Assembly: GCA_028281025.1 (NCBI GenBank)
Contig: JANQKR010000011.1
Location: 124,001 to 188,000 of the forward strand
From: Croceivirga sp.
GTDB taxonomy: Bacteria; Bacteroidota; Bacteroidia; Flavobacteriales; Flavobacteriaceae
Direction of reading: 5' to 3'
Length of the DNA: 64,000 bases
Shown here: positions 46,907-55,267 of the stretch, one piece after another
How positions within the stretch are numbered: position 1 is the stretch's first letter
Layout: each line of letters begins with the position of its first letter
The notes under the pieces: generated by a model
Seen by the model: the letters and a program-made list of their open reading frames with translations, nothing else
Database searches by the model: none
Told to the model about the DNA's origin: nothing
Translations under genes and position numbers: made by a program

Positions 46907-47908
46907 TTAACCATTAACTAAAAGCTCTCGAGGAGCGTAATCCTTCACCAATTCTGAAATAGCCCTAATATGTTCGGGTGTAGTGCCGCAACATCCACCA
47001 ACAATATTGACAAGACCTTTCTCCAAATATTCTTTGATCTGGGACGCCATTTGTTCCGGGGTTTCATCATATTCGCCAAAAGCATTGGGAAGGCCCGCAT
47101 TGGGATGCGCACTAATGGCATGATCTGATTTTGCTGAGATAACCTCCAAATGTGGAGTCAACTGCTTTGCCCCCAAAGCACAATTGAACCCTACGGATAA
47201 AATTGGAATATGGGAAATGGAAATTAAAAAGGCTTCTGCGGTCTGTCCAGAAAGTGTCCTTCCAGAGGCATCGGTTATGGTCCCACTCACCATTATCGGT
47301 ACCTCAATATTACGTTCTTCCTTGACTTCTTCAATGGCAAACAAAGCGGCTTTGGCATTTAAAGTATCGAAAATGGTTTCCACCAATAGTATATCCGAGC
47401 CTCCATCCAATAGGGCTTCGGCCTGTAGTTTATAAGCTATTCGAAGTTCATCAAAACTTACGGCACGAAATCCGGGGTCGTTCACATCCGGCGAAAGACT
47501 GGCGGTTTTATTGGTGGGCCCCATGCTTCCTGCCACAAAGCGAGGCTTATGGGGCTCTTTCAAGGTGAATTCATCAGCCACATTCTTGGCAATCCGTGCA
47601 GATTCATAGTTGAGTTCATAAACCAGTTCTTCCATCCCATAATCGGCCATGGCAATGGTGGTGCCCGAGAAGGTATTGGTCTCTACGATATCCGCTCCTG
47701 CTTCAAAGTATTTTTTATGTACCTCTGCAATGGCATCCGGTTGGGTCAAGGACAGTAGATCATTGTTTCCTTGCAACGGATGTGGCCAATCCTTAAAGCG
47801 ATCGCCCCGGAAGTCTTCTTCCGTAAACTTATAACGCTGCAGCATCGTGCCCATGGCCCCATCCAAGATTAAAATTCGTTCCTTGAGTAAATCCTTAATT
47901 CTAGACAT
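46907..47908 (-). CDS. homocysteine S-methyltransferase domain of methionine synthase
   Basis: 333 aa, the N-terminal (homocysteine- and zinc-binding) module of MetH as a separate protein. DGAMGTMLQ at the start, VETNTFSGT, then the zinc Cys in NCALGAK and [10 protein letters not shown]. Together with the 906-aa protein it makes a complete B12-dependent enzyme. First gene after the SAM-I riboswitch. Confidence 0.93.
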   Translation of the reverse strand: MSRIKDLLKERILILDGAMGTMLQRYKFTEEDFRGDRFKDWPHPLQGNNDLLSLTQPDAIAEVHKKYFEAGADIVETNTFSGTTIAMADYGMEELVYELNYESARIAKNVADEFTLKEPHKPRFVAGSMGPTNKTASLSPDVNDPGFRAVSFDELRIAYKLQAEALLDGGSDILLVETIFDTLNAKAALFAIEEVKEERNIEVPIMVSGTITDASGRTLSGQTAEAFLISISHIPILSVGFNCALGAKQLTPHLEVISAKSDHAISAHPNAGLPNAFGEYDETPEQMASQIKEYLEKGLVNIVGGCCGTTPEHIRAISELVKDYAPRELLVNG

Positions 47909-47920
47909 AAAAAGCTATTG

Positions 47921-47937
47921 TCCCAAATTCATTGGGA
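47921..47937 (-). repeat. small hairpin between riboswitch and start codon
   Basis: TCCCAA/TTGGGA 6-bp stem, 5-nt loop, 13-29 nt before the ATG at 47908. It may be part of the riboswitch expression platform. A weak T5 run follows at a distance, so termination or translation control are both possible. Confidence 0.45.
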
Positions 47938-47980
47938 GTTAAAATATAGTATCAAGCAAGATGGAAATTCCTATTCTTTA

Positions 47981-48140
47981 TGTTATCCTTCCCATATCAG
48001 CCTGCCATTTCTTTAACAGGTCCCAAACAAGTTTGGGATGGGTAGAATGTAGCACCTTCTCAGGTCCTGATGGGCACCAGGATAAACCGAGGGTTGCTAA
48101 GGCATCATAGGGTCTATTCCCTCCACCTTTCTTGATAACT
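47981..48140 (-). promoter_or_regulatory. SAM-I (S-box) riboswitch
   Basis: On the minus strand the conserved core runs in order: P1 5' GTTATC (48139-48134), AAGAAAGGTGGAGGGA, CCCTATGATGCC, TTAGCAACCC, then GAAGGTGCTACATTC, and P1 3' GATAAC (47987-47982), perfectly complementary to the 5' strand. These are the kink-turn, P2 and J3/4 elements of SAM-I. It binds SAM and turns off the downstream met genes. Confidence 0.94.
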
Positions 48141-48165
48141 TTCAATTTTTAAATGAACTCTTGCG

Positions 48166-48196
48166 CAAAGAAACGGCGCATTGTTATGAAAACCAA
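48166..48196 (-). promoter_or_regulatory. promoter of the met operon
   Basis: Minus-strand TTCTTTG-type -7 (TTTCTTTG at 48173-48166, one mismatch to TAnnTTTG) with TTG at 48196-48194 and a 20-nt spacer. Transcription would start near 48160, just before the riboswitch. Confidence 0.5.
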
Positions 48197-48224
48197 AAAA
48201 ACCTTCCAAAAAGAAATTGAAAGG
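48194..48224 (-). terminator. intrinsic terminator of the upstream reductase gene
   Basis: Minus-strand CCTTTC/GGAAGG 6-bp stem (one wobble), 11-nt loop, then T7-8. Confidence 0.55.
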
Positions 48225-48278
48225 CTTTTCCAATTTAGAACATGTTTTGAGTTCGCGAGGTTTAGTGTCACGAAAAAT

Positions 48279-49340
48279 CTATATGATACTTTGCACCACT
48301 TCTTTTTTGGCCTCCTTTTTGGTCCCGTCAAATCCTTCAACACCGCCGACAGTGGTATATTTCATCACAAACCGCTTGTCCGGATTTATAATTTGATAGG
48401 CGTATTGGCACATAACGGCCGCTTCATGAAAACCGGATAAAATCAGTTTTAGTTTCCCTTCATAGGTGTTGACATCGCCAATGGCAAAAACCCCTGGAAT
48501 ATTGGTTTGGTAATCCTTGGCGTTGTTTACTTTAATGGCATTTTTTTCGATTTCGAGACCCCAATTCCCCAAAGGCCCCAGTTTAGGGGAAAGTCCGAAC
48601 AAGGGGATAAAATGGTCAACTTCCAAATAGGTTGGTTCTTTATCCGGCTCGGTACTTTTAATGACTACCGCCTGAAGTTCCTTATTTCCGTGCAATTCCT
48701 TTACCTCAGCCTTGGTATATAACTTGATTTTTCCCAATTGTGCCAACTCCCGTGCTTTTTCCACGGAATCCAATGCTCCCCTAAATTCATTCCTTCTATG
48801 GACCAATGATACTTCGGAGGCCACATCGGCCAGATAAATGGCCCAGTCCAAAGCCGAATCGCCACCTCCCGCAATTACTACCTTCTTGTCCCTATAAATT
48901 TCAGGGTCCTTAATGATATAGGAAACACCCTTATCTTCAAACCTTTCCAAATTTTCCAGTTGTGGCTTGCGCGGTTCAAAAGATCCCAATCCTCCAGCAA
49001 TTACGACTACCGATGCATGATGCTTGGTTCCTTTATTGGTCGTTACAATGAACGAACCATCTTCTTGTTTTTCCAAGGTTTCGGCCCGCTCTCCCAAGGT
49101 ATATCCAGCATTGAATGGCTTTATCTGTTCTAGGAGACGTTCCACTAAATCCCCGGCTAAAATCTCCGGATAGGCAGGAATATCATAAATGGGTTTCTTC
49201 GGATAGATTTCCGAACACTGTCCCCCTGGTTGGGGCAATGCATCAATCAAATGACATTTCAGTTTTAATAATCCAGCTTCAAATACGGTAAACAATCCTG
49301 TTGGGCCTGCACCAATTATCAATATATCGGTTTTAATCAT
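48279..49340 (-). CDS. ferredoxin-NADP reductase, thioredoxin-reductase-like type
   Basis: 353 aa. FAD motif IGAGPTGL at the N-terminus and NADPH motif VIAGGGDSALDWA; no CxxC redox pair, which separates it from thioredoxin reductase and fits the type 2 FNR (YumC-like). Lies 75 nt after the siroheme genes and probably supplies electrons via ferredoxin to the sulfite reductase. Confidence 0.87.
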   Translation of the reverse strand: MIKTDILIIGAGPTGLFTVFEAGLLKLKCHLIDALPQPGGQCSEIYPKKPIYDIPAYPEILAGDLVERLLEQIKPFNAGYTLGERAETLEKQEDGSFIVTTNKGTKHHASVVVIAGGLGSFEPRKPQLENLERFEDKGVSYIIKDPEIYRDKKVVIAGGGDSALDWAIYLADVASEVSLVHRRNEFRGALDSVEKARELAQLGKIKLYTKAEVKELHGNKELQAVVIKSTEPDKEPTYLEVDHFIPLFGLSPKLGPLGNWGLEIEKNAIKVNNAKDYQTNIPGVFAIGDVNTYEGKLKLILSGFHEAAVMCQYAYQIINPDKRFVMKYTTVGGVEGFDGTKKEAKKEVVQSII

Positions 49341-49391
49341 TTCTATTATTAGTTATTAGTATTCTATTTTAAGAGTAATTCCATAAATCCT

Positions 49392-49413
49392 AAGTACTCA
49401 TATCTTAGTACTT
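49392..49413. repeat. AAGTACT inverted repeat between the siroheme gene and the reductase
   Basis: AAGTACT (49392-49398) and AGTACTT (49407-49413) separated by 8 nt. Possible regulator site or weak hairpin; no T run. Role not established. Confidence 0.4.
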
Positions 49414-49415
49414 GC

Positions 49416-49994
49416 TCAGGCTTTTTCAACCAATTTTTGCGTGATTTTGTTCATTTTGTCCACCTTTTCTTCAAAATCACCTTTTATCGTTTTTCTAAAT
49501 TCATTTAGGTTCTGTACCATTTTGCTGATATCTTCGGGTAGTACCTCTTCAAAAAATTGTCGAAGACGTTTCGCTGTTGTTGGTGACTTTCCATTGGTGG
49601 AGATTGCCACCTTTACATGACCTTTGGTCACAATACCCCCCATGTAGAAATCACATAACGGGGGATTGTCGGCAACATTGACCAAAATATGTAGCTTACG
49701 ACAGTCCTTATATATCCTAAGATTCACCTCTGGTACGTCCGTTGTGGCAACGACCATGTGTTTTCCATACAAATAATTGGCATTGTATTCATCCTGAACT
49801 ATGGTCACGTTGAATTGTTTCGCGATATCCAAGGTAGCTTCCCGAAACATAGGGGCAACCATGGTAACCTTGGCATCTGGGCTTGACTTGGTGAGAAAAT
49901 GCAATTTTTCCTCCGCAACATAGCCCCCGCCCACAATGAGCACCTCCAACTGGGAAGTCTTTAAGAAAATGGGATAGAGATTGTTTCGTTCCAT
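49416..49994 (-). CDS. precorrin-2 dehydrogenase / sirohydrochlorin ferrochelatase
   Basis: 192 aa, the CysG N-terminal (Met8-like) module: LIVGGGYVAEEKLHFL Rossmann motif, then KVAISTNGKSPTTAKRLR. Oxidises precorrin-2 and inserts iron to give siroheme, the prosthetic group of sulfite reductase. Its start shares a base with the stop of cobA (TAATG). Confidence 0.9.
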   Translation of the reverse strand: MERNNLYPIFLKTSQLEVLIVGGGYVAEEKLHFLTKSSPDAKVTMVAPMFREATLDIAKQFNVTIVQDEYNANYLYGKHMVVATTDVPEVNLRIYKDCRKLHILVNVADNPPLCDFYMGGIVTKGHVKVAISTNGKSPTTAKRLRQFFEEVLPEDISKMVQNLNEFRKTIKGDFEEKVDKMNKITQKLVEKA

Positions 49995-50797
49995 TAGCTA
50001 AAAACCATTTGTTGTTTTTGAATTTCCATCAATTTGTTGCGGTGCTCCACCACTTCCCCGATTACAATAATCGCTGGATTGGACAACTGTTGCCCCCTGA
50101 CCTTGGCTTCAATGGTAGCAACAGTGCCAATTCCAATTTTTTCGTTCCTTGTGGTCCCCTCTTGAATAATGGCCACCGGGGTATCCGTCTTACCCTCTTT
50201 TTTGAAAAGTTCCATGATTTCCGAAAGCTTTGACATTCCCATTAAAATCACCACGGTTGCACTGGATTTTGCCGCCAACGTAACATCATTGGAAAGCCTA
50301 TGTTCCTTGGTGGTCCCGGTAATCACCCAAAAACTTTCGGCCGCACCTCGTTTGGTCACGGGAATCTGTGCATTGGCCGGTACGGCAACCGAGGATGAGA
50401 TTCCAGGTACAACGGCTACTTCAAGACCATACTCCGCGGCGTATTCCATTTCCTCCGCTCCCCGACCAAAAACGAAGGGATCTCCGCCTTTTAATCGCAC
50501 CACATGTTTACCTTGTTTTCCCCGTTGTACGATCAATTCATTGATTTGTTCTTGTTGATAGCGATAACAACCTTTTCGCTTCCCAACAAATATGTGTTCG
50601 GATTTTGGGGCATATCCCAGTAGTTCTGCATCGACCAAAGCATCATACAAAACCACATCTGCCGATTGCAATGCTTTAATACCCCTAAGCGTAATCAAGT
50701 CGATGGCCCCAGGACCAGCGCCTACCACCGTCAATTTTCCGAGCCCCCCTCCTGTCTCCCCGAGGGGGGGATGATACTGTGTCCCTTGGATCCTCAT
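49994..50797 (-). CDS. cobA: uroporphyrinogen-III C-methyltransferase
   Basis: 267 aa SUMT. GAGPGAIDLITLRG, VYDALV-type region (VVLYDALVDAELL), VRLKGGDPFVFGRG and VVPGISS. Makes precorrin-2 for the next gene. The first ~18 residues (MRIQGTQYHPPLGETGGG) come from a GC-rich repeat, not from family sequence. Overlaps sulfite reductase by 4 nt. Confidence 0.92.
   Translation of the reverse strand: MRIQGTQYHPPLGETGGGLGKLTVVGAGPGAIDLITLRGIKALQSADVVLYDALVDAELLGYAPKSEHIFVGKRKGCYRYQQEQINELIVQRGKQGKHVVRLKGGDPFVFGRGAEEMEYAAEYGLEVAVVPGISSSVAVPANAQIPVTKRGAAESFWVITGTTKEHRLSNDVTLAAKSSATVVILMGMSKLSEIMELFKKEGKTDTPVAIIQEGTTRNEKIGIGTVATIEAKVRGQQLSNPAIIVIGEVVEHRNKLMEIQKQQMVFS
50744..50770. repeat. GC-rich inverted repeat inside the cobA start
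   Basis: C6 (50744-50749) and G7 (50764-50770) with a CCCCGAGGGG core form a palindrome far above the local GC content. It encodes residues PPLGETGGG of CobA. Similar GC-rich short repeats are known as dispersed elements in flavobacterial genomes. Confidence 0.55.
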
Positions 50798-52884
50798 GCT
50801 TCTTCTAATTCAAGTTTTCTAAACGCCTGGAGCTGGCCCAATACTGCCTTGGCATCTTCCAAATATGATTTCGCAAATTCTTTAGAGGGTTTCGTTTTGT
50901 TCAGCTGCAGGACCATGTCCTCAAAACTTCCGTTGAACCCTATCTTTTCCGTGGCTACGAACAACCTATCAAAATCCTTGATAATACTGGAGTGGGTATT
51001 GGTTTTGGTTTTCTCGGCAGTCAACAAAGCTTTTGCGGAATTGACCATGGATTGGTAACTATAGTAAATACTGGCGGCCCATTTTTCCTTTTGCAATGCT
51101 TCTTCCGCATTTTCTATTTTTTCCTCACTTTCAAAAAACAAGGTGGCCACCAAATCCACTATGACACCGGCACATTCCCCAATTCCGATTTCCTTTTTAT
51201 ACTTTTCCGAATTTCCCCAATCGATAAAATCCTCAGGGGTCAAATTGTCAACATTCGAAAGGTGTTTCAAAAAATCATAAAAATAGTGTTCACCTTTGGT
51301 TGCATAATAGTCCTCAAATTTTTGGCCATTGCCATGTGCGTCAAAATCATTCAGAATCAACCGTAGGGCCTCGGGTCCACGTTTACTCGGAATTTTAACT
51401 ACTTTATCCGCAAAGGTTCCTTTTCCATTACCGTGGTTTCCACCACCCAATAGCACTTGCAGTGCAGGGGCCACTAACTTATCCTTGGTACGGACACTCA
51501 TCCCTTGAAACCCAATATGTGCCATATTATGTTGTCCACAGGCATTCATACAACCACTGATCTTAATGACCACATCTGGATTATTGACATATTGGGGATA
51601 TTCTTCCCTGATGACCTCTTCCAGTTTTTCTGCAATTCCCGTACTACTGGCAATTCCCAAATTGCAGGTGTCGGTACCTGGGCAGGCCGTAATGTCCAAT
51701 GCTTTATTGTAACCGATTTCGGCAAACCCCAGTTTCTTAAGTTCTTGATAGAAAAATGGAAGCAATTCTTCCTTCACATAAGGAATCAAGATATTTTGTC
51801 GTAACGACAAACGAATTTCCCCAGCAGCATACTTCTGCACCAATTGGGCAAGTAATCGCGCTTTATCCGTATAAAAATCCCCAAGGAGTACCTTGATACC
51901 AACGGCAACATATCCCTCTTGTTTTTGAGGAACGATGTTCGTTGCCTTCCATTGTTCAAAGGTCTCCCAATCTTCGATGGCAATCTGTGGAACTTCCATT
52001 TCAGCTACCGTGACCTTGGGATAATTCCCAAATTCTATCGGGTAGGACTGAATTGGTATCGCTTTTTGTTCCTGTTGTAGCAACTCCCGAAACCCTTCCA
52101 GGCCAATATCCTTTATCAAAAACTTCATTCTGGCCTTGGCACGACTTTTACGTTCCCCATAACGATCGAACACACGAATAACCCCTTCCATCATTGGAAC
52201 GATCTTTTCCGTTGAAAGAAACTCGAACAGCACATCGGCATGTCTGGGTTGTGAACCCAGTCCACCGCCCAGCATTACTTTAAAGCCTCGTTGGCCATCT
52301 TTTATTTTTGCTATAAACCCCAGGTCATGCATATAGGACAAACCGGTATCTGCATCCGTCGCTGAAAAGGAAACCTTAAATTTCCTGCCCATCTCTTGGC
52401 CAATCGGATTTCTAAGGAAATATTCAAAAATTGCCTGCGCATACGGAGAGACATCAAAGGGTTCTTCCGGGTCTATGCCCGCCGTTTCACTTGCGGTAAC
52501 ATTACGAACGGTATTCCCACAGGCCTCACGAAGTGTGACCTGGTCCTTTTCCAATTGCGCCCAGAGCTCGGGTGTCCGTTCCAGGTCCACATAATGGATT
52601 TGAATGTCCTGACGGGTAGTAATATGCAATCTTCCCGTGGAATATTCATCGGAAACATCACAAATACGCAACAACTGATTGGAAGTGACCTTGCCATAGG
52701 GCAGTTTTATCCGAATCATCTGTACCCCCTGCTGACGTTGTCCATAAACCCCCCGTGCCAAACGAAGACTCCGAAACTTTTCCTCATCAACATTGCCCTC
52801 CTTAAACTGGCGTATTTTGTGTTCCAGCTCTATGATATCCTTTTCAACAACTGGATTTTCTATTTCTGTCCTAAAACTTTTCAT
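50794..52884 (-). CDS. siroheme sulfite reductase with helical C-terminal extension
   Basis: 696 aa from the ATG at 52884 (MKSFRTEIENPVVEKDII). Nitrite/sulfite reductase ferredoxin-like repeats and siroheme-4Fe-4S motifs TACPGTDTCN and GCMNACGQH carry the four Cys. Reduces sulfite to sulfide, probably with ferredoxin. Residues from about 560 on are extra: a helical region resembling a HEPN bundle (SIYYSYQSMVNSAKALL, then NTHSSIIKDFDRLF). Operator A lies 13 nt before the start. Confidence 0.9.
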   Translation of the reverse strand: MKSFRTEIENPVVEKDIIELEHKIRQFKEGNVDEEKFRSLRLARGVYGQRQQGVQMIRIKLPYGKVTSNQLLRICDVSDEYSTGRLHITTRQDIQIHYVDLERTPELWAQLEKDQVTLREACGNTVRNVTASETAGIDPEEPFDVSPYAQAIFEYFLRNPIGQEMGRKFKVSFSATDADTGLSYMHDLGFIAKIKDGQRGFKVMLGGGLGSQPRHADVLFEFLSTEKIVPMMEGVIRVFDRYGERKSRAKARMKFLIKDIGLEGFRELLQQEQKAIPIQSYPIEFGNYPKVTVAEMEVPQIAIEDWETFEQWKATNIVPQKQEGYVAVGIKVLLGDFYTDKARLLAQLVQKYAAGEIRLSLRQNILIPYVKEELLPFFYQELKKLGFAEIGYNKALDITACPGTDTCNLGIASSTGIAEKLEEVIREEYPQYVNNPDVVIKISGCMNACGQHNMAHIGFQGMSVRTKDKLVAPALQVLLGGGNHGNGKGTFADKVVKIPSKRGPEALRLILNDFDAHGNGQKFEDYYATKGEHYFYDFLKHLSNVDNLTPEDFIDWGNSEKYKKEIGIGECAGVIVDLVATLFFESEEKIENAEEALQKEKWAASIYYSYQSMVNSAKALLTAEKTKTNTHSSIIKDFDRLFVATEKIGFNGSFEDMVLQLNKTKPSKEFAKSYLEDAKAVLGQLQAFRKLELEEA

Positions 52885-52896
52885 TACCCTACTTAT

Positions 52897-52913
52897 CCTA
52901 TATTTTTTATAGG
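52897..52913. promoter_or_regulatory. Rrf2-type operator A (17-bp palindrome)
   Basis: CCTATA-TTTTT-TATAGG, a perfect palindrome. On the minus strand a TTG at 52935-52933 is 21 nt from TATAAAAA (52911-52904), so the site covers the likely -7 region of the sulfite reductase promoter. It matches two sites near 56.2 kb. Confidence 0.65.
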
Positions 52914-52958
52914 TTATTTTGCAGTGCGATTCCAAAATTTGAAACCACCACCACTATT

Positions 52959-54206
52959 TTAATTTATAAAACCTACACCTGCCGTGGTGTTACTGTGTTC
53001 ATCAATAAGAACAAAAGATCCATTCGATTTATTCGCTATATACGAATCCGAAAAAATGGGTTTACTCAACTTTATTTTCACCTCCCCTATTTCATTTAGT
53101 CCCAGGGTACCATCCGATGCTTTTTTTCCGGAAAAATCCGTAGCAATTACGCTCCCTACCTCAGCAATTTTGGAAAGGACACGGTTGGTATTATGTTGAA
53201 CAACATACCTTGTTCCAGGACGGAGTTGCTTACTGTCCATCCAACAAACGGTGGCAGTCAGGTCTTTTTCAACCCTTGGCAGTTCATTGCTCTTGACCAA
53301 CATATCCCCACGTGCAATATTAATTTCATCTTCAAGGGTAATGGTTACGGAACTTCCGGCCTCCGCTTCCTTATACCTTTTATCATAAAAATAAATCGAC
53401 TCGATCTTTGAGGTGGTCATGGACGGTAATACGGTTACTTGGTCCCCTACTTTAAGATTACCCCCTTTTATTTTACCGGCAAAGCCCCTAAAATCATGGA
53501 ATTCATCGGTTTTTGGACGTATGACGGTCTGTACCGAAAACCGGACCTCTCCTTCTTCGTTCACATCAATGCTTTCAATACCTTCCAAGTGCTGAAGAAT
53601 GGTTTCCCCTTGATACCAGGGCATCTCATTGGATTTTGCTACTACATTGTCCCCCTTTAAGGCACTTATGGGAATGTAACTCACGTTTTGCTCGGCATAA
53701 GTACTATTGGCATTCAGTCTTTCAAAGTTTTGTTTGATATCCTCAAAAACTGTTTGGTCGTAACCGACCAGGTCCATTTTGTTGACTGCAACTATGACGT
53801 CCTTGATCCTCAGAAGATTATTAATGAAAAAATGGCGATAGGTCTGTTCTATTACCCCTTTTCGGGCATCGATCAAAATGATGGCCACCTGCGAGGTTGA
53901 TGCCCCGGTGACCATATTTCTGGTGTATTCCACATGTCCAGGGGTATCTGCTATAATGTAACTTCTTTCTGCCGTGGAAAAATAGATATGCGCCACATCT
54001 ATGGTAATGCCCTGTTCACGCTCCGCGACCAAACCATCCGTCGCCAGTGAAAAGTCCAGGTAATCATATCCCTTTTTTCGGCTACTGTCCCTTATGGCTT
54101 CAATTTTGTCATCGGTAAGGGAGTGGGTATCATAAAGCAACCGTCCTATTAAGGTGCTTTTACCATCATCCACACTACCGGCTGTCGCTATTTTAAGTAC
54201 TTCCAT
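52959..54206 (-). CDS. cysN: sulfate adenylyltransferase GTPase subunit
   Basis: 415 aa EF-Tu-like GTPase. G1 GSVDDGKST, G3 DTPGHVEYTRNM, G4 NKMDLV, G5 SALKGD region. With CysD it makes APS from sulfate and ATP. The length ends without an APS-kinase (CysC) domain. 74 nt before the sulfite reductase start. Confidence 0.94.
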   Translation of the reverse strand: MEVLKIATAGSVDDGKSTLIGRLLYDTHSLTDDKIEAIRDSSRKKGYDYLDFSLATDGLVAEREQGITIDVAHIYFSTAERSYIIADTPGHVEYTRNMVTGASTSQVAIILIDARKGVIEQTYRHFFINNLLRIKDVIVAVNKMDLVGYDQTVFEDIKQNFERLNANSTYAEQNVSYIPISALKGDNVVAKSNEMPWYQGETILQHLEGIESIDVNEEGEVRFSVQTVIRPKTDEFHDFRGFAGKIKGGNLKVGDQVTVLPSMTTSKIESIYFYDKRYKEAEAGSSVTITLEDEINIARGDMLVKSNELPRVEKDLTATVCWMDSKQLRPGTRYVVQHNTNRVLSKIAEVGSVIATDFSGKKASDGTLGLNEIGEVKIKLSKPIFSDSYIANKSNGSFVLIDEHSNTTAGVGFIN

Positions 54207-54216
54207 CTTGTTGCTG

Positions 54217-54241
54217 TTGGTTGATCGCTATTGGTTGATCG
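54217..54241. repeat. tandem TTGGTTGATCG repeat before cysN
   Basis: TTGGTTGATCG at 54217-54227 and 54231-54241, a 14-nt period, in the 83-nt gap between cysD and cysN. Belongs to the same GTTG-rich repeat type seen in the met region. Confidence 0.6.
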
Positions 54242-54289
54242 TTTATCCCAAACGAATCATTACCAATGAACGGGACAACTGTTAACTCA

Positions 54290-55267
54290 TTAAAAATATC
54301 CTTGTTGTTTCCGTTTTTCCATTGCGGCTTCGGACCGTTTGTCGTCAATTCTGGCCCCTCTTTCCGAAATTTTGGATTCCCGGATTTCCGCCACTACCTT
54401 TTCTATGGTATTTGCGGTAGATTCCACCGCGGCCGTGCAACTCATGTCCCCCACCGTTCTAAAACGGACCGTTCGTTCCCGTACTTCTTCATCTTGGGCC
54501 CTAAAGACCACCCCATCTTCTGCCGACCATATCAACCCGTCACGAAGGAAGGTGTTTCTTTTATGGGCAAAATAGATGGAAGGGATTTCAATTTGTTCCT
54601 GTTCAATGTAGTTCCAAACATCCAGTTCCGTCCAATTACTAATTGGAAAAACCCGCACGTTTTGGCCTATTTCAATCTTACCATTGAGCATATCAAACAA
54701 TTCCGGGCGTTGGTTTTTCTCGTCCCACTGGCCAAAATCGTCACGTACGGAAAAAATGCGTTCTTTTGCCCGGGCCTTTTCTTCATCACGTCTTGCACCT
54801 CCGATACAGGCATCAAATTTAAATTCCTCGATGGCATCCAATAGCGTAGTGGTCTGTAAGGTATTTCGGCTTGCGTACTTTCCCGTTTCTTCAATTACCT
54901 TTCCCTGATCGATGGAGTCCTGAACATGCCTTACGATCAGTTCCACTCCCAATTCCGTTACCAATCCGTCCCGAAATTCAATGGTTTCGGGAAAATTATG
55001 CCCTGTATCAATATGCATCAATGGAAAGGGAATCTTGGCCGGCCAAAATGCCTTTTGGGCCAAACGAACCAAGGTAATGGAATCCTTACCGCCCGAGAAC
55101 AATAGGACTGGTTTCTCAAATTGCGCTACCACCTCCCTAAAAATGTAAATCGCTTCACTTTCCAGCGCATTTGCCCTAAAGACCTTTACATCTTTTTGTT
55201 CCGTAGTATCGATTTCTTTTACTAATGTTTCCAAAGTTTTCTTTTTGATTAGGTATGTAATCCGCAC
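54290..55267 (-). CDS. cysD: sulfate adenylyltransferase catalytic subunit
   Basis: 325 aa PAPS-reductase-like ATP pyrophosphatase fold. P-loop LLFSGGKDSITLVRLA, HIDTGHNFPETI, and GGARRDEEKARAKE. Pairs with CysN. Start ATG 55267 overlaps cysH by 19 nt; a TTG start nine codons downstream is possible. Shares its operon with cysH and DUF2061. Confidence 0.94.
   Translation of the reverse strand: MRITYLIKKKTLETLVKEIDTTEQKDVKVFRANALESEAIYIFREVVAQFEKPVLLFSGGKDSITLVRLAQKAFWPAKIPFPLMHIDTGHNFPETIEFRDGLVTELGVELIVRHVQDSIDQGKVIEETGKYASRNTLQTTTLLDAIEEFKFDACIGGARRDEEKARAKERIFSVRDDFGQWDEKNQRPELFDMLNGKIEIGQNVRVFPISNWTELDVWNYIEQEQIEIPSIYFAHKRNTFLRDGLIWSAEDGVVFRAQDEEVRERTVRFRTVGDMSCTAAVESTANTIEKVVAEIRESKISERGARIDDKRSEAAMEKRKQQGYF

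Noticed and set aside
43365-46914. S23 genes as part of a diversity-generating retroelement
   Set aside because: The family is related to Avd, but no reverse transcriptase or template/variable repeat pair was found in the window.
47909-48140. Cobalamin riboswitch before metH
   Set aside because: The conserved elements are those of SAM-I (P1, GGTGGAGGGA, GCAACC, GGTGCTA); no B12-box-like sequence was seen.
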